Source: Acephala macrosclerotiorum (taxonomy: Eukaryota; Ascomycota; Leotiomycetes; Helotiales; Mollisiaceae). Taken from it: a DNA stretch of 64,000 nucleotides. The notes under the pieces are model-generated. The model saw only the letters and a list, made by a program, of their open reading frames with translations. It had not been told where the DNA came from and ran no database searches. Location: the NCBI GenBank assembly GCA_014904845.1, contig MU119380.1, forward strand, positions 51,393-115,392. The letters are read 5' to 3'. Numbering within the stretch: position 1 is the stretch's first letter; every line of letters starts with the position of its first letter. Shown piece by piece: positions 54,801 through 64,000 of this stretch. A program made the position numbers and the translations under genes.

Positions 54801-55043
54801 CCATTCGAGCTCGACCACAATGTCGCCAGAACAGTGACACATAATGGTATCGTGAGCATCAGGGATGAGTTCCGTCGTGCGTGGAGAATTATTAGAAGTG
54901 TTGGGAAGCCATATGAAGGACAGGAAGGAGGCTTGCTTGACCCACAGTCGAAGAAGGATGGTGAGAAGGGTTTCCACGAATTGCTGGATCTCTTGCATGG
55001 CCCTGCTCCGAAGGGGGGCGCGAAGGTCGCTAAGGAGGCTTGA
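51861..55043 (+). CDS. Cid1-family poly(A)/poly(U) polymerase-like nucleotidyltransferase, 1060 aa
   Basis: The first ATG is at 51861 (MFPNATGQGVNLEDRL); earlier in-frame codons lack ATG. Residues ~1-200 are Pro/Gln/Gly/Asn-rich and disordered. A nucleotidyltransferase core starts near 220 (DDFLLQASHLDWMVQNIV). The catalytic motif at ~280-297 is FGSMRSGFATKASDMDLAL (G-S then D-x-D). The core is split by a ~400-residue insertion with its own helical segments, then resumes near 750 with the central domain and PAP-associated part (LRCYSVSDPRVKPMILFIK, RGTLSSYGYVLMVLHYL). The C-terminus has a charged tail and FRRAWRIIRSV. Family members add U or A tails to RNA in cytoplasm or nucleus. The large insertion and long N-terminus suggest RNP-granule association, which is inferred. 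One exon. Confidence 0.88.
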   Translation: MFPNATGQGVNLEDRLRGLILNNANTNPASNGNLSPDVQQPENVPGPASNPQDAPGQQSRKRPNQAQRRQMNSQLSIPIDPRPSHGGQVGRGPGPYGPGPNTPFGAGNSNNHGQYQNYRPHHQQYSPRFQAGPGSPYSPRSPFPQASPQSPMPPYHGGPSPQFQSRQGPVQFQQPPQANAYARPLPPQNRQLYQPGPSNMSNRGRQSGHYSDDFLLQASHLDWMVQNIVPDVGIDTEEAEKEAFRALVEAACREAITEYEQQELGNQQFDALSVELQCFGSMRSGFATKASDMDLALLTPKSHPAPDSPESPIPRLLEQKLLGLGYGARLLTRTRVPIIKLCQKPTEKLLADLREERMKWENGFTEEDYEEDEADTREPIAVSEQTSEKVKAQDRPSTATSDTSNNAKSSRYHDRALPLKQKENQSLGDYHNVAKRYLRKLGGRDLTTSSPPLSDEEGGILNRVCKAFIMGLCSKDLSSRLQTYKSISPLFDDSAPFLLRSLQGVVTQAEGERLAIAWESRILKEPTESREAEYLEIVESWRTLQGVLGNVTDPLLYNRQLYFAAEKLKKIASLQLIFLEQIQHEEPVYYQTRAQKLMEELRSRDQASSSEISTVVVAHYIKGISNSQIRAALQNHDHTGMTLGLIAIQHRALHLAVDYEHALKSGLFDKTGREDVEQYITLLRSLKIDSRDGPQVFIDDALLAKIRSLPDPTEISPSKPRDRYKDHLEFPKTNIGIQCDINFSAQLAIHNTQLLRCYSVSDPRVKPMILFIKNWAKVRGINTPYRGTLSSYGYVLMVLHYLVNVAQPFVCPNLQLVQKDPPHTLSPAEIAARTTCQGRDVRFWRNEAEIRNLAERKMLNHNHDAIGMLLRGFFEYFAQNGQMTTVQNRGFDWGREVLSLRTPSGILTKQEKGWVGAKTVVETTTVAAPPTPSSAKPPTLTESNADVTEEVKTPKTPKTHTKTVEEIKEIRHRYLFAIEDPFELDHNVARTVTHNGIVSIRDEFRRAWRIIRSVGKPYEGQEGGLLDPQSKKDGEKGFHELLDLLHGPAPKGGAKVAKEA

Positions 55044-55284
55044 TCAAAGCATCAAAGCAGAAATGAATGATGATGGATGACTGACGGGTGGTTGGCGGTC
55101 GGAATGCTGTATGGTGTATTGGATGGTTGCATTAATCGGAGTTTGGCATGGCCTGGCATGGCATAGCAGCATAAAATAAAAGTGCGCGACACAGGGTATA
55201 ATTGCAATGAAGACAAAATCATGCTATCATTTCCCATCGCTACACTGGTATCATAACACTCGCAAATCCAATCCAAACAGGAAC
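55044..55284. other. Convergent 3' space
   Basis: Between the Cid1-like gene and the C-terminal segment of the K+ channel. No gene was seen. Confidence 0.5.
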
Positions 55285-55757
55285 TCATTCAATGACAGTA
55301 TTCCCCTCCTTCCTCAACTCCCCCAATTCATGCTCCAACTTCTCCATCAACGCCAATAACATCCACTCCGTCAGCGACTCACTCACATTCAACGGATTCT
55401 TCCCATGTAACCAATCCGGTATCCGAGACCCGTCTTGCCATTCTTCCATTCCTGATCTTCTCCTCGTCTCTTTAGCTATTTGGCTATTCTCTTCATGACC
55501 AGCTTTCGCTTTCTTCCCTTCTTTCTTTTCTTTATTGTTGGGAGGTGGGGTTTCGTCGTCTGATATTGGTTCGAGGACGTCCATGAGATAGAACATGTAC
55601 TCCCAATCATCAAAATTATAGTTTGGCTCTGAGTTCAATTCTTGATGCTGGATATGATCCCAAGCAATGGATTTTATAGCTCGTATTAAGAGGTAGTTTT
55701 TGTCGTGTGTGCTGTGTGGGGCGTTGATTGGTGGGAGCTTGGAGGATTTGTATGTGT
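55285..55757 (-). pseudogene. Detached C-terminal exon of the TOK channel (donor lost)
   Basis: From 55757 (just after TACTAAT ... GGATAG) the frame reads TYKSSKLPPINAPHSTHDKNY, then LIRAIKSIAWDHIQ and NYNFDDWEYMFYLMDVLEP, ending at 55285. This matches the cytosolic tail expected of fungal TOK channels (helix 'AIK..A.DI', then 'FD.W...'). A branch site and acceptor exist, but no GT donor is found where the upstream exon ends (MDKKIS, TGA). It may therefore no longer be spliced to the channel. Confidence 0.5.
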
Positions 55758-55803
55758 CTATCCAAGAATTAGTAAATCTCAATTAAAGAGAATGGTAGGG
55801 CGT

Positions 55804-57374
55804 TCAAGATATCTTCTTATCCATCTTAGCCCCGTCTGCTGCCTCCATTCTTAGAACGCGGCGTTTGAACCACTCCTGCATCCCAAGGAGATAGGGGACA
55901 CCGATAGCCTCTGTAGCCGTAGAAATAAGCATTGTAAGAGTGGGAACGACTATGATACTCCAGAGGACGAAGACCGCCTTTCCAGCCATGCTGTGCAATA
56001 TAATATCGCCGTACCCAATTGTGAGAAGGGAGATGAAGGTGAAGTATACGGAAGTAAAGTAACTCCAATTCTGTTCTCGTTCGCAGATATAGAAGAGGAC
56101 GGCGCCGAAGAACCAGAGGAAGATAGCAAATCCTAGCCAGAGGAACATAGAGTACCAGATCCGACGACGGGAGGATTTGAGGAGTATGTCCCGCATGATT
56201 AGGAAGTCTCGTTCGCGGGCTGCTCGTTCGGAGGCCATGCGTTGTTTTTTGGACAGCTTCTTGGATTCGGGCTCTGCGGCGACGCGATCGTTGTTGCTGT
56301 TGATGGTGTCATTGTTGATCTCGCTCGAGGTGCTACCACGAAGATGAGCGCTGTGTTTGTGTCGTCGACTGCCCTCCCCATCTCTTTCGCGGATTCGTCG
56401 AAGACGTTCCTGGTCCCTGATTCGGACTTCCCATACAGACTTGCCGCGCTCAAACACCACCTGAGTGATGCAATAGATAACCAAGAACAATACAACTATA
56501 CCGAAGATAGTCCAGGGGATCAGCAGCGACTTCCCTAGATGAGTAACAGGGTGGAAGTCTCCAAATCCAATTGTCAGGACTGTGACGTTGGCCCAATAGA
56601 CACCATCTAGGTATCGCCATCCTTCAATTCTGGAGAATATCGCAGCGCCAATGAGAAGGTAGGCGACGAACAGGCTGGTTAGTATCTTCAGACTTCGATG
56701 TCGACCTGCGAACTGTTGTGAAAGCTCTCGTCGGCCTTCACGAGTCTTTCGGGTTTCGAATAGCATGTATGCCGTATATACAACAAACGCTGAAGTGATG
56801 AAGTATACTCCCGCTGCCATAATGGCATAGTAGTATGCTTCCGTGAAAGCATGGTCGGGTGGTGAGGGTAGTTGGAGGTGCATCGAAGCGGCAACGACCA
56901 AGGCAATGAGGATGAACGAGGCCAAACCGCCTCCAATGATGGTAACTAGTACAAGGTAAAAGCCAATTTTTGCGGATTGGTCATTTAGATAACCTCCAAC
57001 GAACATGATGGCCAAGTTCGCTGCTACTCCAAATACGAGAGAGATGGCGTTGATGCCGATTAGCCTGGAAGAGTATCAGCTTGCGTTTTCGCGAAAGTCG
57101 ACTTGGGATCTACCATGCTGGATCTGGTATATCTTTGAAATCAGTTTGAGTCGCTCCTCTGGCATACTCGCACCTCCATGGTTGTGCAAGTGCACATATG
57201 TTCAGTGCTGAAGCAATAGGTCCGAAAGTCCCGGCAAAAAGTGGAAATGCCGTTATGGCAAACCATTCTTGACTGAGAGCAAAGTTAGCTAAATTCGATA
57301 GACTAAGTACACTTCACAAACCCTATACTACCCTGAGCTTTCATTATTGCATCGCGGTGTTTCGTCGTGCTCAT
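55804..57374 (-). CDS. TOK1: Outward-rectifying K+ channel, TOK family, 493 aa
   Basis: Exons (minus) are 57374-57313, 57272-57114 and 57064-55804; phases close at 494 codons. The start is MSTTKHRDAIMKAQ. After an extracellular-like segment (FAITAFPLFAGTFGPIASAL) there are eight predicted membrane spans in the fungal 8TM-2P layout. Pore 1 filter is TIGFGDFHP and pore 2 is TIGYGDI. The intervening linker is charged, with RRIRERDGEGSRR and a Ser/Asn/Asp run. The last spans end at LGMQEWFKRRVLRM. TOK channels sit in the plasma membrane and pass K+ outward on depolarisation. Here the protein stops at MDKKIS; the usual ~140-residue tail appears as a separate frame just downstream (see 55285-55757). 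Confidence 0.9.
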
Positions 57375-58149
57375 GTTTAGCACGTGACCATGGTCTTCCG
57401 TTTCCATTCTCGCGGGTCGGTGAGATATTACCAAGTGTATCTTTCATTGCATGCAGACAGATCAAGGAGTGGAGAAAAGGACTATAGATCAGCAATAAAT
57501 AAGATGGGCGGTGATGAAATGATCAGGCCACTTTACTTGTTTTGTTCTCGTGAGATCAAAAAATCACAACACCTGAACTAGGTAGACAATCGCGACGCCA
57601 CAGTGGCTGGAATGTGACCACCGAGGAATGTGATACAAAATTTGTGAAATCGACAGTACTAAATGCATATTTACAGTAGCTGTTTCGTCTCACTCGAGAT
57701 TCACGTAATAGCCCAAAATAGTAATCAGTTTGGTGCTGCCTTAGGAATTGGAAGGCGTGAGAGCATGGCGTCCAGCATGAATTAGTGACTTCTGAAGCGA
57801 ATAAAGGCCGGAGCTGTGATCGAGGATCCGTACGTGATTCAAATGGGTTTAAATATGTCACATGGACGTGATATTTCAACGGCTCAATTCATTCTTGCAG
57901 ACTGGAAAAGATATTAAGATATCTAAGTATGATGCTAAAGGTGGAAGAAAAGAAATAGGGGAAAGGTGCTAAGCTAAGCGAGCAATAACGCAGACCCGCC
58001 TCCTTCCCCGACCCCTGAATGCGCCTTCTCTTCATGATATTCTCTGTTTGAAACCTGAACGATTATCTCAAAAACAAACTTTCCCTAGTACTATGTTTTT
58101 TCAAAAACAATCCATTCTAATCCCGACCTCTACCTTCATTCCGCGGACC
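57375..58149. other. Intergenic
   Basis: Promoter side of the K+ channel and 3' flank of the coiled-coil gene. Only short ORFs were seen. Confidence 0.55.
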
Positions 58150-59988
58150 TCAATTACCAGCAGCAGCCTCGACCGGCTTCAGCGCAGGAGGTGACGCTGG
58201 GGGCGACGCTGGCGGAGTAGCTTTTCGTATAGGCGGCGATGGCCTTCTGCTCCCAGGACGGCTTTCTGCACGCAAAGGAAATGAATGGTATCCTGCTGAT
58301 GGACTCAGTGGTGGCTTCGAAATATCATCAACTCTCCACTGCGCACCTGAGCTCAGCCTCCGTCTGTCGTCTCGACGTAACATTCGGCCTTGCAGGGTAG
58401 AACGTGCGCTTGTCTGACTGAACTCGATGCTAGCAGCAACGACGGCATTTTGGTCTGACCAAAGAGCACATCCCGAGCAAACTACTACCCCACCCATGGA
58501 CACCTGCGGGAAAAGAGGGATGAGTGGCTCCTCCTCGTCCGGCTTCAGAGACATCTGCTCACTCGTCAGGCCGACGGCGGTATCATACTCCTCGTTCTGC
58601 TCCCAATCATCCTGGGTATTGTTGTAATGGCTTGAGTCGGGATCATTGGTAACCCATGCCTTCGAAGAGCTTCGCTGGACCACCCGCCACAGACTGACAG
58701 CTTCCTCGAACAATTTCATCAACGCACAGTGGAAATCTTCCCGTACACCAGAGGCACAAAGAAGTGGATCAAGAATCTTGATAACTTCTCCTGTCGTGAT
58801 CTTGATGAGACTTGCGATAAATATCTCCTCATCAAGTTCGTACGCTGCAAGCAGCTGGAGGCGGAAGACAGCTTCCTTATATGAATTTTTTTTGTGCAGT
58901 CGCTTTGTTATATCGTCGATCAATTCTCTTGCCGGCGTCGAGTGTGGCAGATAGTATTGTCGAAAGATATCGGTATAGAGCCTGTCAGCTATAATCCTCT
59001 CGGCTGTGGCCATTCGTAGACACTGGGCAGCCATAGAGTTTGATAGAGGCGTCTTGCGAGGAGCTAACTTCCAGAATCCTGAAGTCTCCAATTCCTTCCA
59101 CAATTCCTCCTATAAACAGTTAGCTAAAGAGACGCCTTGGATGTGTCGGAAAATCTCACAGCGGGGGTTTCTTGTGGTAATTTTGTGCAGAAGAAATTCT
59201 TTGCCAAGTTATGAACTTTATCTGATAGCTTCCGGAAGGAATCGGCCCTAAATATATCAGAGATGAAAACCGTGAATGGAAGAGGGGGTCGCTTACAGTT
59301 CATTGACCACCGGATTCTGCAAGCCTAGCTCGTAGCTGCGTTGCTTAATTTGTGACTGACAATCTTGCAGCTCTCCTCGTGTTCCTTTCAATTCTAGCAC
59401 CCTCGAACTGTGTTCCTTCCTGAGGAGGGCCAGATCGCTCTCCATCTCCTTAAACGCCTTTTCACTGTTAGATAGCTTGCCTTGCAACTCTGAAATGCGA
59501 GCTTCAGCTTTCTGAACTTTAGTATTTTCCCCTGCCAACTCCTGTTTCAGTGTCATGATTTGGCTTTCGAGGTCCGCCTCTTTGCTTTTTGCCGCATCCC
59601 ATAGCTTGAACTTCTTCTGAAATTCTTCAACCAGTCCTGCGGACTTGGTCTCAGCTATCGTTGCCCGCTCGTTTGCAGCCGTCTCAGCTTTCTCTGCCCG
59701 CTCGTTTGCAGCCGTCTCAGCTTTCTCTACCCGATCGTCTGCATCCTTTTGAAGTTGCGAGACCTCCTCGAACTTCGCATCGTACTCTTGGGTCTTTGTG
59801 GCCAGTTCCCCCACAAGCCGATCCTTTTCGTCAACAAGGTCGTCATAGGCCTTTATATCTTTGTCTTGAAAAATCTTCAAGCCCATAGTGAGGAACTCCT
59901 TCATCTGTGCACCGATCTTTACCTTGTCGCCGGCCATCTTGATCGGTGAGGGACTACGTGAGCTGCTTCGAAAGCAATTCAAGGGCAT
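58150..59988 (-). CDS. Coiled-coil hypothetical protein, 579 aa
   Basis: Exons (minus) are 59988-59297, 59247-59160 and 59109-58150; phases close at 580 codons. An alternative start is the ATG at 59937 (562 aa, better context). Residues ~40-230 are a long coiled coil with heptad-like spacing. It includes a tandem 11-residue repeat (KAETAANERAE) from a 33-base DNA repeat. The middle region has ADSFRKLSDKVHNLAKNFF, then a helical domain with AAQCLRMATAERIIADRLYT and ELIDDITKRLHKKNSY. The C-terminus is Ser/Pro-rich and basic (PPASPPASPPALK), with one CSGC pair near residue 470. Such proteins are common and lineage-variable in Pezizomycotina. No function is known to me. Confidence 0.78.
59667..59732. 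repeat. 33-bp tandem repeat x2 in the coiled-coil gene
   Basis: Two adjacent 33-base units (59667-59699 and 59700-59732) differ at one position. They encode KAETAANERAE twice on the minus strand, so each duplication adds one 11-residue unit to the coiled coil without changing frame. Confidence 0.85.
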
Positions 59989-61100
59989 CCAAGTGAGCGT
60001 CGTGCTATGATTACAGGGAGGATGAGAATTCTGGAGCGCGAATAAGACAGGTAGACAAACGCTTGCTGAAAGTTTGTTGAAAATGGAGGTGCATGATATG
60101 ATCGATGTCGCTTCTTGTTCTTGTTACGCCTAGGAAGAAGGGAAACGCCGATATATTGCTCTGCCTCATCATAGTGAAACGATTAAGTGCCGTGCATTCT
60201 GCCAGCAATGCATGTGGCGAATCACGTTTCCAAACAGCCATGCCAGCTGTCGTTGATACTGTAGGTCCTCATCTTTCCAATGGCATACTCCAGAGCTTTC
60301 TGGACCCAAGATATCTCGGCTTCTGGCGAGTAGGAGTCAAAGTTGACGATGGAGGGTTGCATCTCTCATGTAAGTGTCCAAATATCAAGTATGAATACAC
60401 ATGTAAAGCGTTTGCTCGAGCGTGGGCATGCCAATCACGAGAGATCTCTCACCTACCTTCGATGCGTTGTAAAAATGTTATCTTGCACAATTGCCAGCCT
60501 CATGTTGATGTTCGTATTATTGGATGTGGCTTACCGGTTACGGCTCGCCACGTTCTCCTTCCACACTGAGCCGAATCGGACGAATTGCACGTCGTCTGAT
60601 TCCTGATATGCGCCTTGCCGCAATAAAATCATTGTGAGGCCGCTTGCAGATAGGCGACATGATGTTTGCGTCGCTGGTGTTGCCTGGTGAGTCAAACTTC
60701 CTAATTACACGAGATGATGCGCTCCTGTCTCCAATCAACACAATCGTATTGGTATTAAGACAATATTGCTGGCAAGAGACGACCAATGTCTTGCCAGTTT
60801 ATTTTGGTTGATTCCAACGCAAAGTTCTTCGAGAAAACAAGATCTTTCCTTGGACCACGCAACAACACGAACATTCAGGCCTTTCCACTCAGTCGCTCCC
60901 TTCCACCCCGGTTTCGCGCCCAATGGACCTGTTTCGGCTTCCCTCTCCCTCTGATCTTCTTATCAAAAACATTCCCCACTCATATACTTCCCCACCTCGC
61001 TAACGTCAAGCAAGTACATCGACTCGACCAGCCTTTCCCTCTCCCTTCCATCAGCGTACCATTCTTCCAGATCTCGAAGGACAATATCCCTATTTTCAAT
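59989..61100. other. Intergenic, no supported gene
   Basis: A 154-codon + strand frame starts at 60105, but it has no recognisable feature. Two TTCCCCAC matches occur at ~60974 and ~60992, showing that this core also appears outside the 20-30 kb cluster. Confidence 0.45.
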
Positions 61101-62084
61101 TCATGACTGATCTTTTTCTCCAAGCATCCAGGTAAGTGTTTTTAGTTCCGGAAACCGGGTGATGAGTATTCTTTTCCATTCTATCCGTAAGGATAATGAA
61201 TTGGACTCGAAGGAAAGAGCAAGATGCTGGATGTTCTCTATACCGTAGATCTGAGAAGCGAGAGATTGTAAGCCACCGGCAGGACTGTCTGTCGAGCGGA
61301 AGAATATCGTGTCTCGTTCTGGGACGAAATCGAGTCTTCTCGTTGATTCGAATGGGAAGACTTCATGTGGTCCTGGATTGTACCTAAAAATCAATTTCAG
61401 CTTTCCCCATGCTCTCTACATGATTAGGTGATGAAGCTTACCACCATCCCTTAAAACATAACCGACAAGCAAGACTCTCATGCTTCTCCCTCAAAGCAAT
61501 CTCCTACTCTCCCGGCACGTGCTCAAAAGTGGTGATCGTTTCGTACAATGACCCACGAAGGTCGGGTTCCCGTACGTGGCCGAGATTTGGGCTTTGGTGA
61601 CTTTTGGTCTTCTGATCTCTGACTCCCAAATTTGGATTCTTATTTCGGTAGGGAGGAAAGAGAATAATTCGAAGACTCCTCTTTTCCCCGCTTCCTTTCC
61701 GGCTTTTCCTTCCCCTGCTTCCATCTCCTTGCTCTTCCAGCCTATTAATGCACGAACAGGAAAATATGTCTTAGAGTTTGGAGAGGGAGCAAGTATCTTA
61801 GCCAATTCTTCCTCACGAGGGCGAGTGATTTGTCCTCCCCACCAGTGGAAATACCCTTGGGATTGTGGTGGGGGCGAGATCTCAATTTTTGTGACGAGGA
61901 GAGAATATTGGTATGCGCGGATTGATTTTTGGGTTGGCCGGCGTTGGGACTGGTGGATCTTGCTGCAGGTTTTCTCCAGACGCTGGAGACGGGCGGAAAT
62001 CCGCTCCTCGCGGGAGAAGGCAGCGCGGGGTTTTCGGGACGGGAAGGAGGTTGGAGGTTGTGGTTCCGGGATTGGTGAAGACAT
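61101..62084 (-). pseudogene. 2EXR-domain gene with an apparent one-base deletion
   Basis: From the ATG at 62084 a 197-codon frame has a basic/coiled N-terminus (ARLQRLEKTCSKIHQSQRR), then the 2EXR start FELFSFLPTEIRIQIWESEI and STCRESRRLL, where it stops at 61491. The expected continuation (ALREKHESLACRLCFKGWW) is present one base out of frame. It is followed by a normal 58-base intron (61441-61384) and an exon with DFVPERDTIFFRS and LALSFES, ending at 61101. Adding back one base near 61497 would restore it. The break could be real or an assembly error. 2EXR proteins are F-box-like adaptors of unknown targets. Confidence 0.7.
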
Positions 62085-62486
62085 GGTGCGTTGGGAGAGC
62101 TCAATTGGGAGGAGGATTGAGGTTGAGGTCGTGAATGGAGGAGGTTGGGGTCAAGTTGTATATGTTTGACGGTTTGGTGGCTTCGCCTCGTCTCGGGGCC
62201 GTGCAAGGCGTGACTCTTTACCGAGTCGTGAAAGGAGGCGCATTGCCTTTCCTGTAAGCAAATGTTTGACATGATGTAAAGCCGTTCAATTGATGATGTT
62301 TGACTGACTGACTTATCTTTTCAGTATTCATCTATTGTGGTTATTTCACCACTGCAATCCTTGTGCGAAGCAATGTCCCAGGCCCTGACAAGACTTTGAA
62401 CCACTAGAACTTCTCAACATATGTTATGAAGCCAAAAAAACAAATTCTAACAAGCCTTACTCCCCAAAACTCCATGCATAACATCT

Positions 62487-62753
62487 TCAAACGCGGCACC
62501 AACAATGATAGCAAGCTCCAATCGTCTCGAAGTTCATCAAGTTATACATCTGGCAATATGCCCCGCCGTGGACACACAACTGGTAATTCTTTGACCCCGT
62601 ATAACCGCCTCCTGTCTTACACACAAGCATCTTGCGTTGAAGCTCCTCGTATTCGTCTAGGGTTCCGTCTGGGCTCATTGGTGTCGCGTTGATGAATGTT
62701 GCGAGTGCCATAACGAGGATGAGGAGGGAGATGAAGTAGTTTCTGGAGAACAT
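62487..62753 (-). CDS. Small secreted six-cysteine protein, 88 aa
   Basis: The best start is the ATG at 62753 (ATCAAGATG). A longer in-frame extension to 62954 is open but lacks a signal sequence at its start. Residues 1-23 are a signal peptide (FISLLILVMALATFINA). The mature ~65 residues carry six Cys, in LVCKTGG, QLCVHGGAYCQ, GACYHCWCRV. That gives spacing C-x15-C-x6-C-x13-C-x2-C-x1-C, likely three disulfides. Size, signal peptide and Cys content fit fungal small secreted proteins of effector or antimicrobial type. No homologue is recognised and no function is claimed. Confidence 0.7.
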   Translation of the reverse strand: MFSRNYFISLLILVMALATFINATPMSPDGTLDEYEELQRKMLVCKTGGGYTGSKNYQLCVHGGAYCQMYNLMNFETIGACYHCWCRV

Positions 62754-62954
62754 CTTGATTGTTAGTCTTTTGAATCGGGGTTTGGGAGATAGCGTGAGGG
62801 CGGGATAGTTTGTGTTGCTGTTGATACGTGGAATAGTTAGTAATTGTTCATTAAATACGGTCTGGAGTGCGCGCTTACCTGTCGTAGCGAATGAGGCAGC
62901 TGATGAAATCCAGCGGCACGACGTCTTTGAGCAAATTGAAGAAAGTTCTGTCAC

Positions 62955-64000
62955 TAAATTTCGTCAAGTAGCAGATGCTTCATAAGTAGATGATAAGTTT
63001 GCAAGGAAATTCGGAGGGTGTGAGCCTGTCTATGTGTGCGGATCACGTGCACACACTATTATCGGTCCCAGAGCCATCCACGGAAAGGTCGAACCGGTCT
63101 ACGTGTCATGCAACTGCAATTTGCGGCTAGAAATATTTTAATATACACTATTTCTCTTTTTACTGGAATTAGAGGCGGCTTTCATCTCAACTTCCTGATC
63201 TCAGAAGCCTAAGCGAACCCCCTTTTTGCTGCGATGAGAGACATCGAAGTTCCAATGATCTATACCAAGAACCAACATACAACCTTGACATATGAGAATC
63301 TTCGCCCGATTCTTTCCCAACTGGAAGCGAAGGGAAACAGGGTCGAGCAAAGCCGCAAACAGCAAAACAACAAGGTGTTGGTGGCATCCGGAGAGATCGG
63401 CCGAATTTCTTCGTGGCCCGCCAACCTCTGTGCAACGATTTACAGAAATTTTTGATAACTCCAAAGTGGGTGTATGATACCCGTGGTTTGTTTTTTTAGG
63501 GACGACAGGTTTTATTACCGCACCGTAAGCTGGAGTTTGCTTTCCGAATAGGGGAAGAAGGCCGAAACATTACACAAGAGAGGAAGCAGAATGTAACTTC
63601 AGCATCATAAAAAAAAAAACGAAAAACTGACCTGCCCTCTGGTTTCGCTAAAATATGGCATTGTCCTTGTTCTCGTCCGAACTACTAAGTCCTTAACAAA
63701 CAGCAATGGACTTGTTCGCTGGGCAGACGAGAGCCCTGTAGCACACAGACCCGTGAAACCCGGCTCGTAACAATTAAAAAGCCCTGTACTTCGTATACTA
63801 CGTACAGGCCATAAATGTTAATAAGCATAGGCCAGTATTTAACTAGATATAGCAAAATACCGTGAATCGTGGAGAGATGATTGGTCTCACTACCCTTTGG
63901 AGACACGGGGGACGGCGACTCAACACCTGTACGTAGCAGAGTCCTAGGACTCTGCGGGTGTCCCCTACGAACCTCCAGCAGCTTTCATGCTGTCTGCAGA
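62955..64000. other. Gene-free right end with palindromes
   Basis: No coding frame is supported. It holds an imperfect palindrome (CCTGTAC at 63783-63789 with GTACAGG at 63802-63808) and a perfect 20-base palindrome at 63936-63955. These may mark a transposon or its relic at the edge of the window. Confidence 0.5.
63936..63955. repeat. Perfect 20-bp palindrome
   Basis: GCAGAGTCCTAGGACTCTGC is identical to its own reverse complement. Confidence 0.9.

Noticed and set aside
55757..55815. U12-type (AT-AC) intron in the TOK gene, from ATATCTTG
   Set aside because: Only a partial match to the U12 donor, and most Ascomycota lack the minor spliceosome; a lost GT donor is simpler.
60105..60569. 154-codon frame on the + strand
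   Set aside because: No domain, signal peptide or codon bias; kept as intergenic.
1..64000. tRNA, rRNA, CRISPR and bacterial-type operon features
   Set aside because: No tRNA A/B-box pair, no rRNA sequence and no regularly spaced repeats were seen; intron-rich genes show a eukaryotic genome.

Overview
This window is nuclear DNA of a filamentous ascomycete (Pezizomycotina). The evidence is short introns of about 40-60 bases with GTRNGT donors, CTAAC/CTGAC branch sites and YAG acceptors; a HET (heterokaryon incompatibility) domain remnant; and fungal-type TFIIF-alpha, BUD13, TOK-type K+ channel and Cid1-like polymerase genes. The TFIIF-alpha N-terminus looks like those of Leotiomycetes (Helotiales), but that placement rests on memory, not on a search.

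0-20 kb: a membrane-anchored A1-peptidase-like protein with the catalytic Asp motif lost (runs off the left edge), a small secreted protein, an F-box-like gene (4563-6215), a large zinc-ribbon/SH3 protein, and a five-exon secreted acid-phosphatase-like gene. Two further copies of the F-box-like gene lie at 15.5-16.6 kb (heavily decayed) and 17.7-19.2 kb (intact except for one TAG at a conserved Trp). A degraded relic of another F-box/2EXR-like gene is at 3.6-4.3 kb.

20-30 kb: the most interesting segment, a compact gene set that looks like a small catabolic or detoxification cluster. It has a DAPG (2,4-diacetylphloroglucinol) hydrolase-family protein, an MFS transporter, a C2H2 + fungal_trans regulator and a phenol-hydroxylase-type FAD monooxygenase. 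The three structural genes carry two or three TCCCCAC/GTGGGGA boxes 170-310 bases upstream of their starts. The recognition helices of the regulator's two zinc fingers predict GTG-GGG.

30-47 kb: an accessory, decaying region. It holds an ankyrin gene with a broken first exon beside a degenerate second copy, a possible transposon relic, a conserved unknown gene, a HET pseudogene, an intact double-GFA (CENP-V) gene, two broken copies of a secreted-protein family, and a dead FAD monooxygenase with a ~188-bp insertion flanked by 7-bp direct repeats. Several premature stops are of the CpA-to-TpA type expected from repeat-induced point mutation (RIP).

47-64 kb: housekeeping genes (BUD13, TFIIF-alpha, Cid1-like nucleotidyltransferase, TOK channel, coiled-coil protein), then a frameshifted 2EXR gene, a small secreted six-cysteine protein, and a gene-free right end with perfect palindromes. 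No tRNA, rRNA or CRISPR was recognised.
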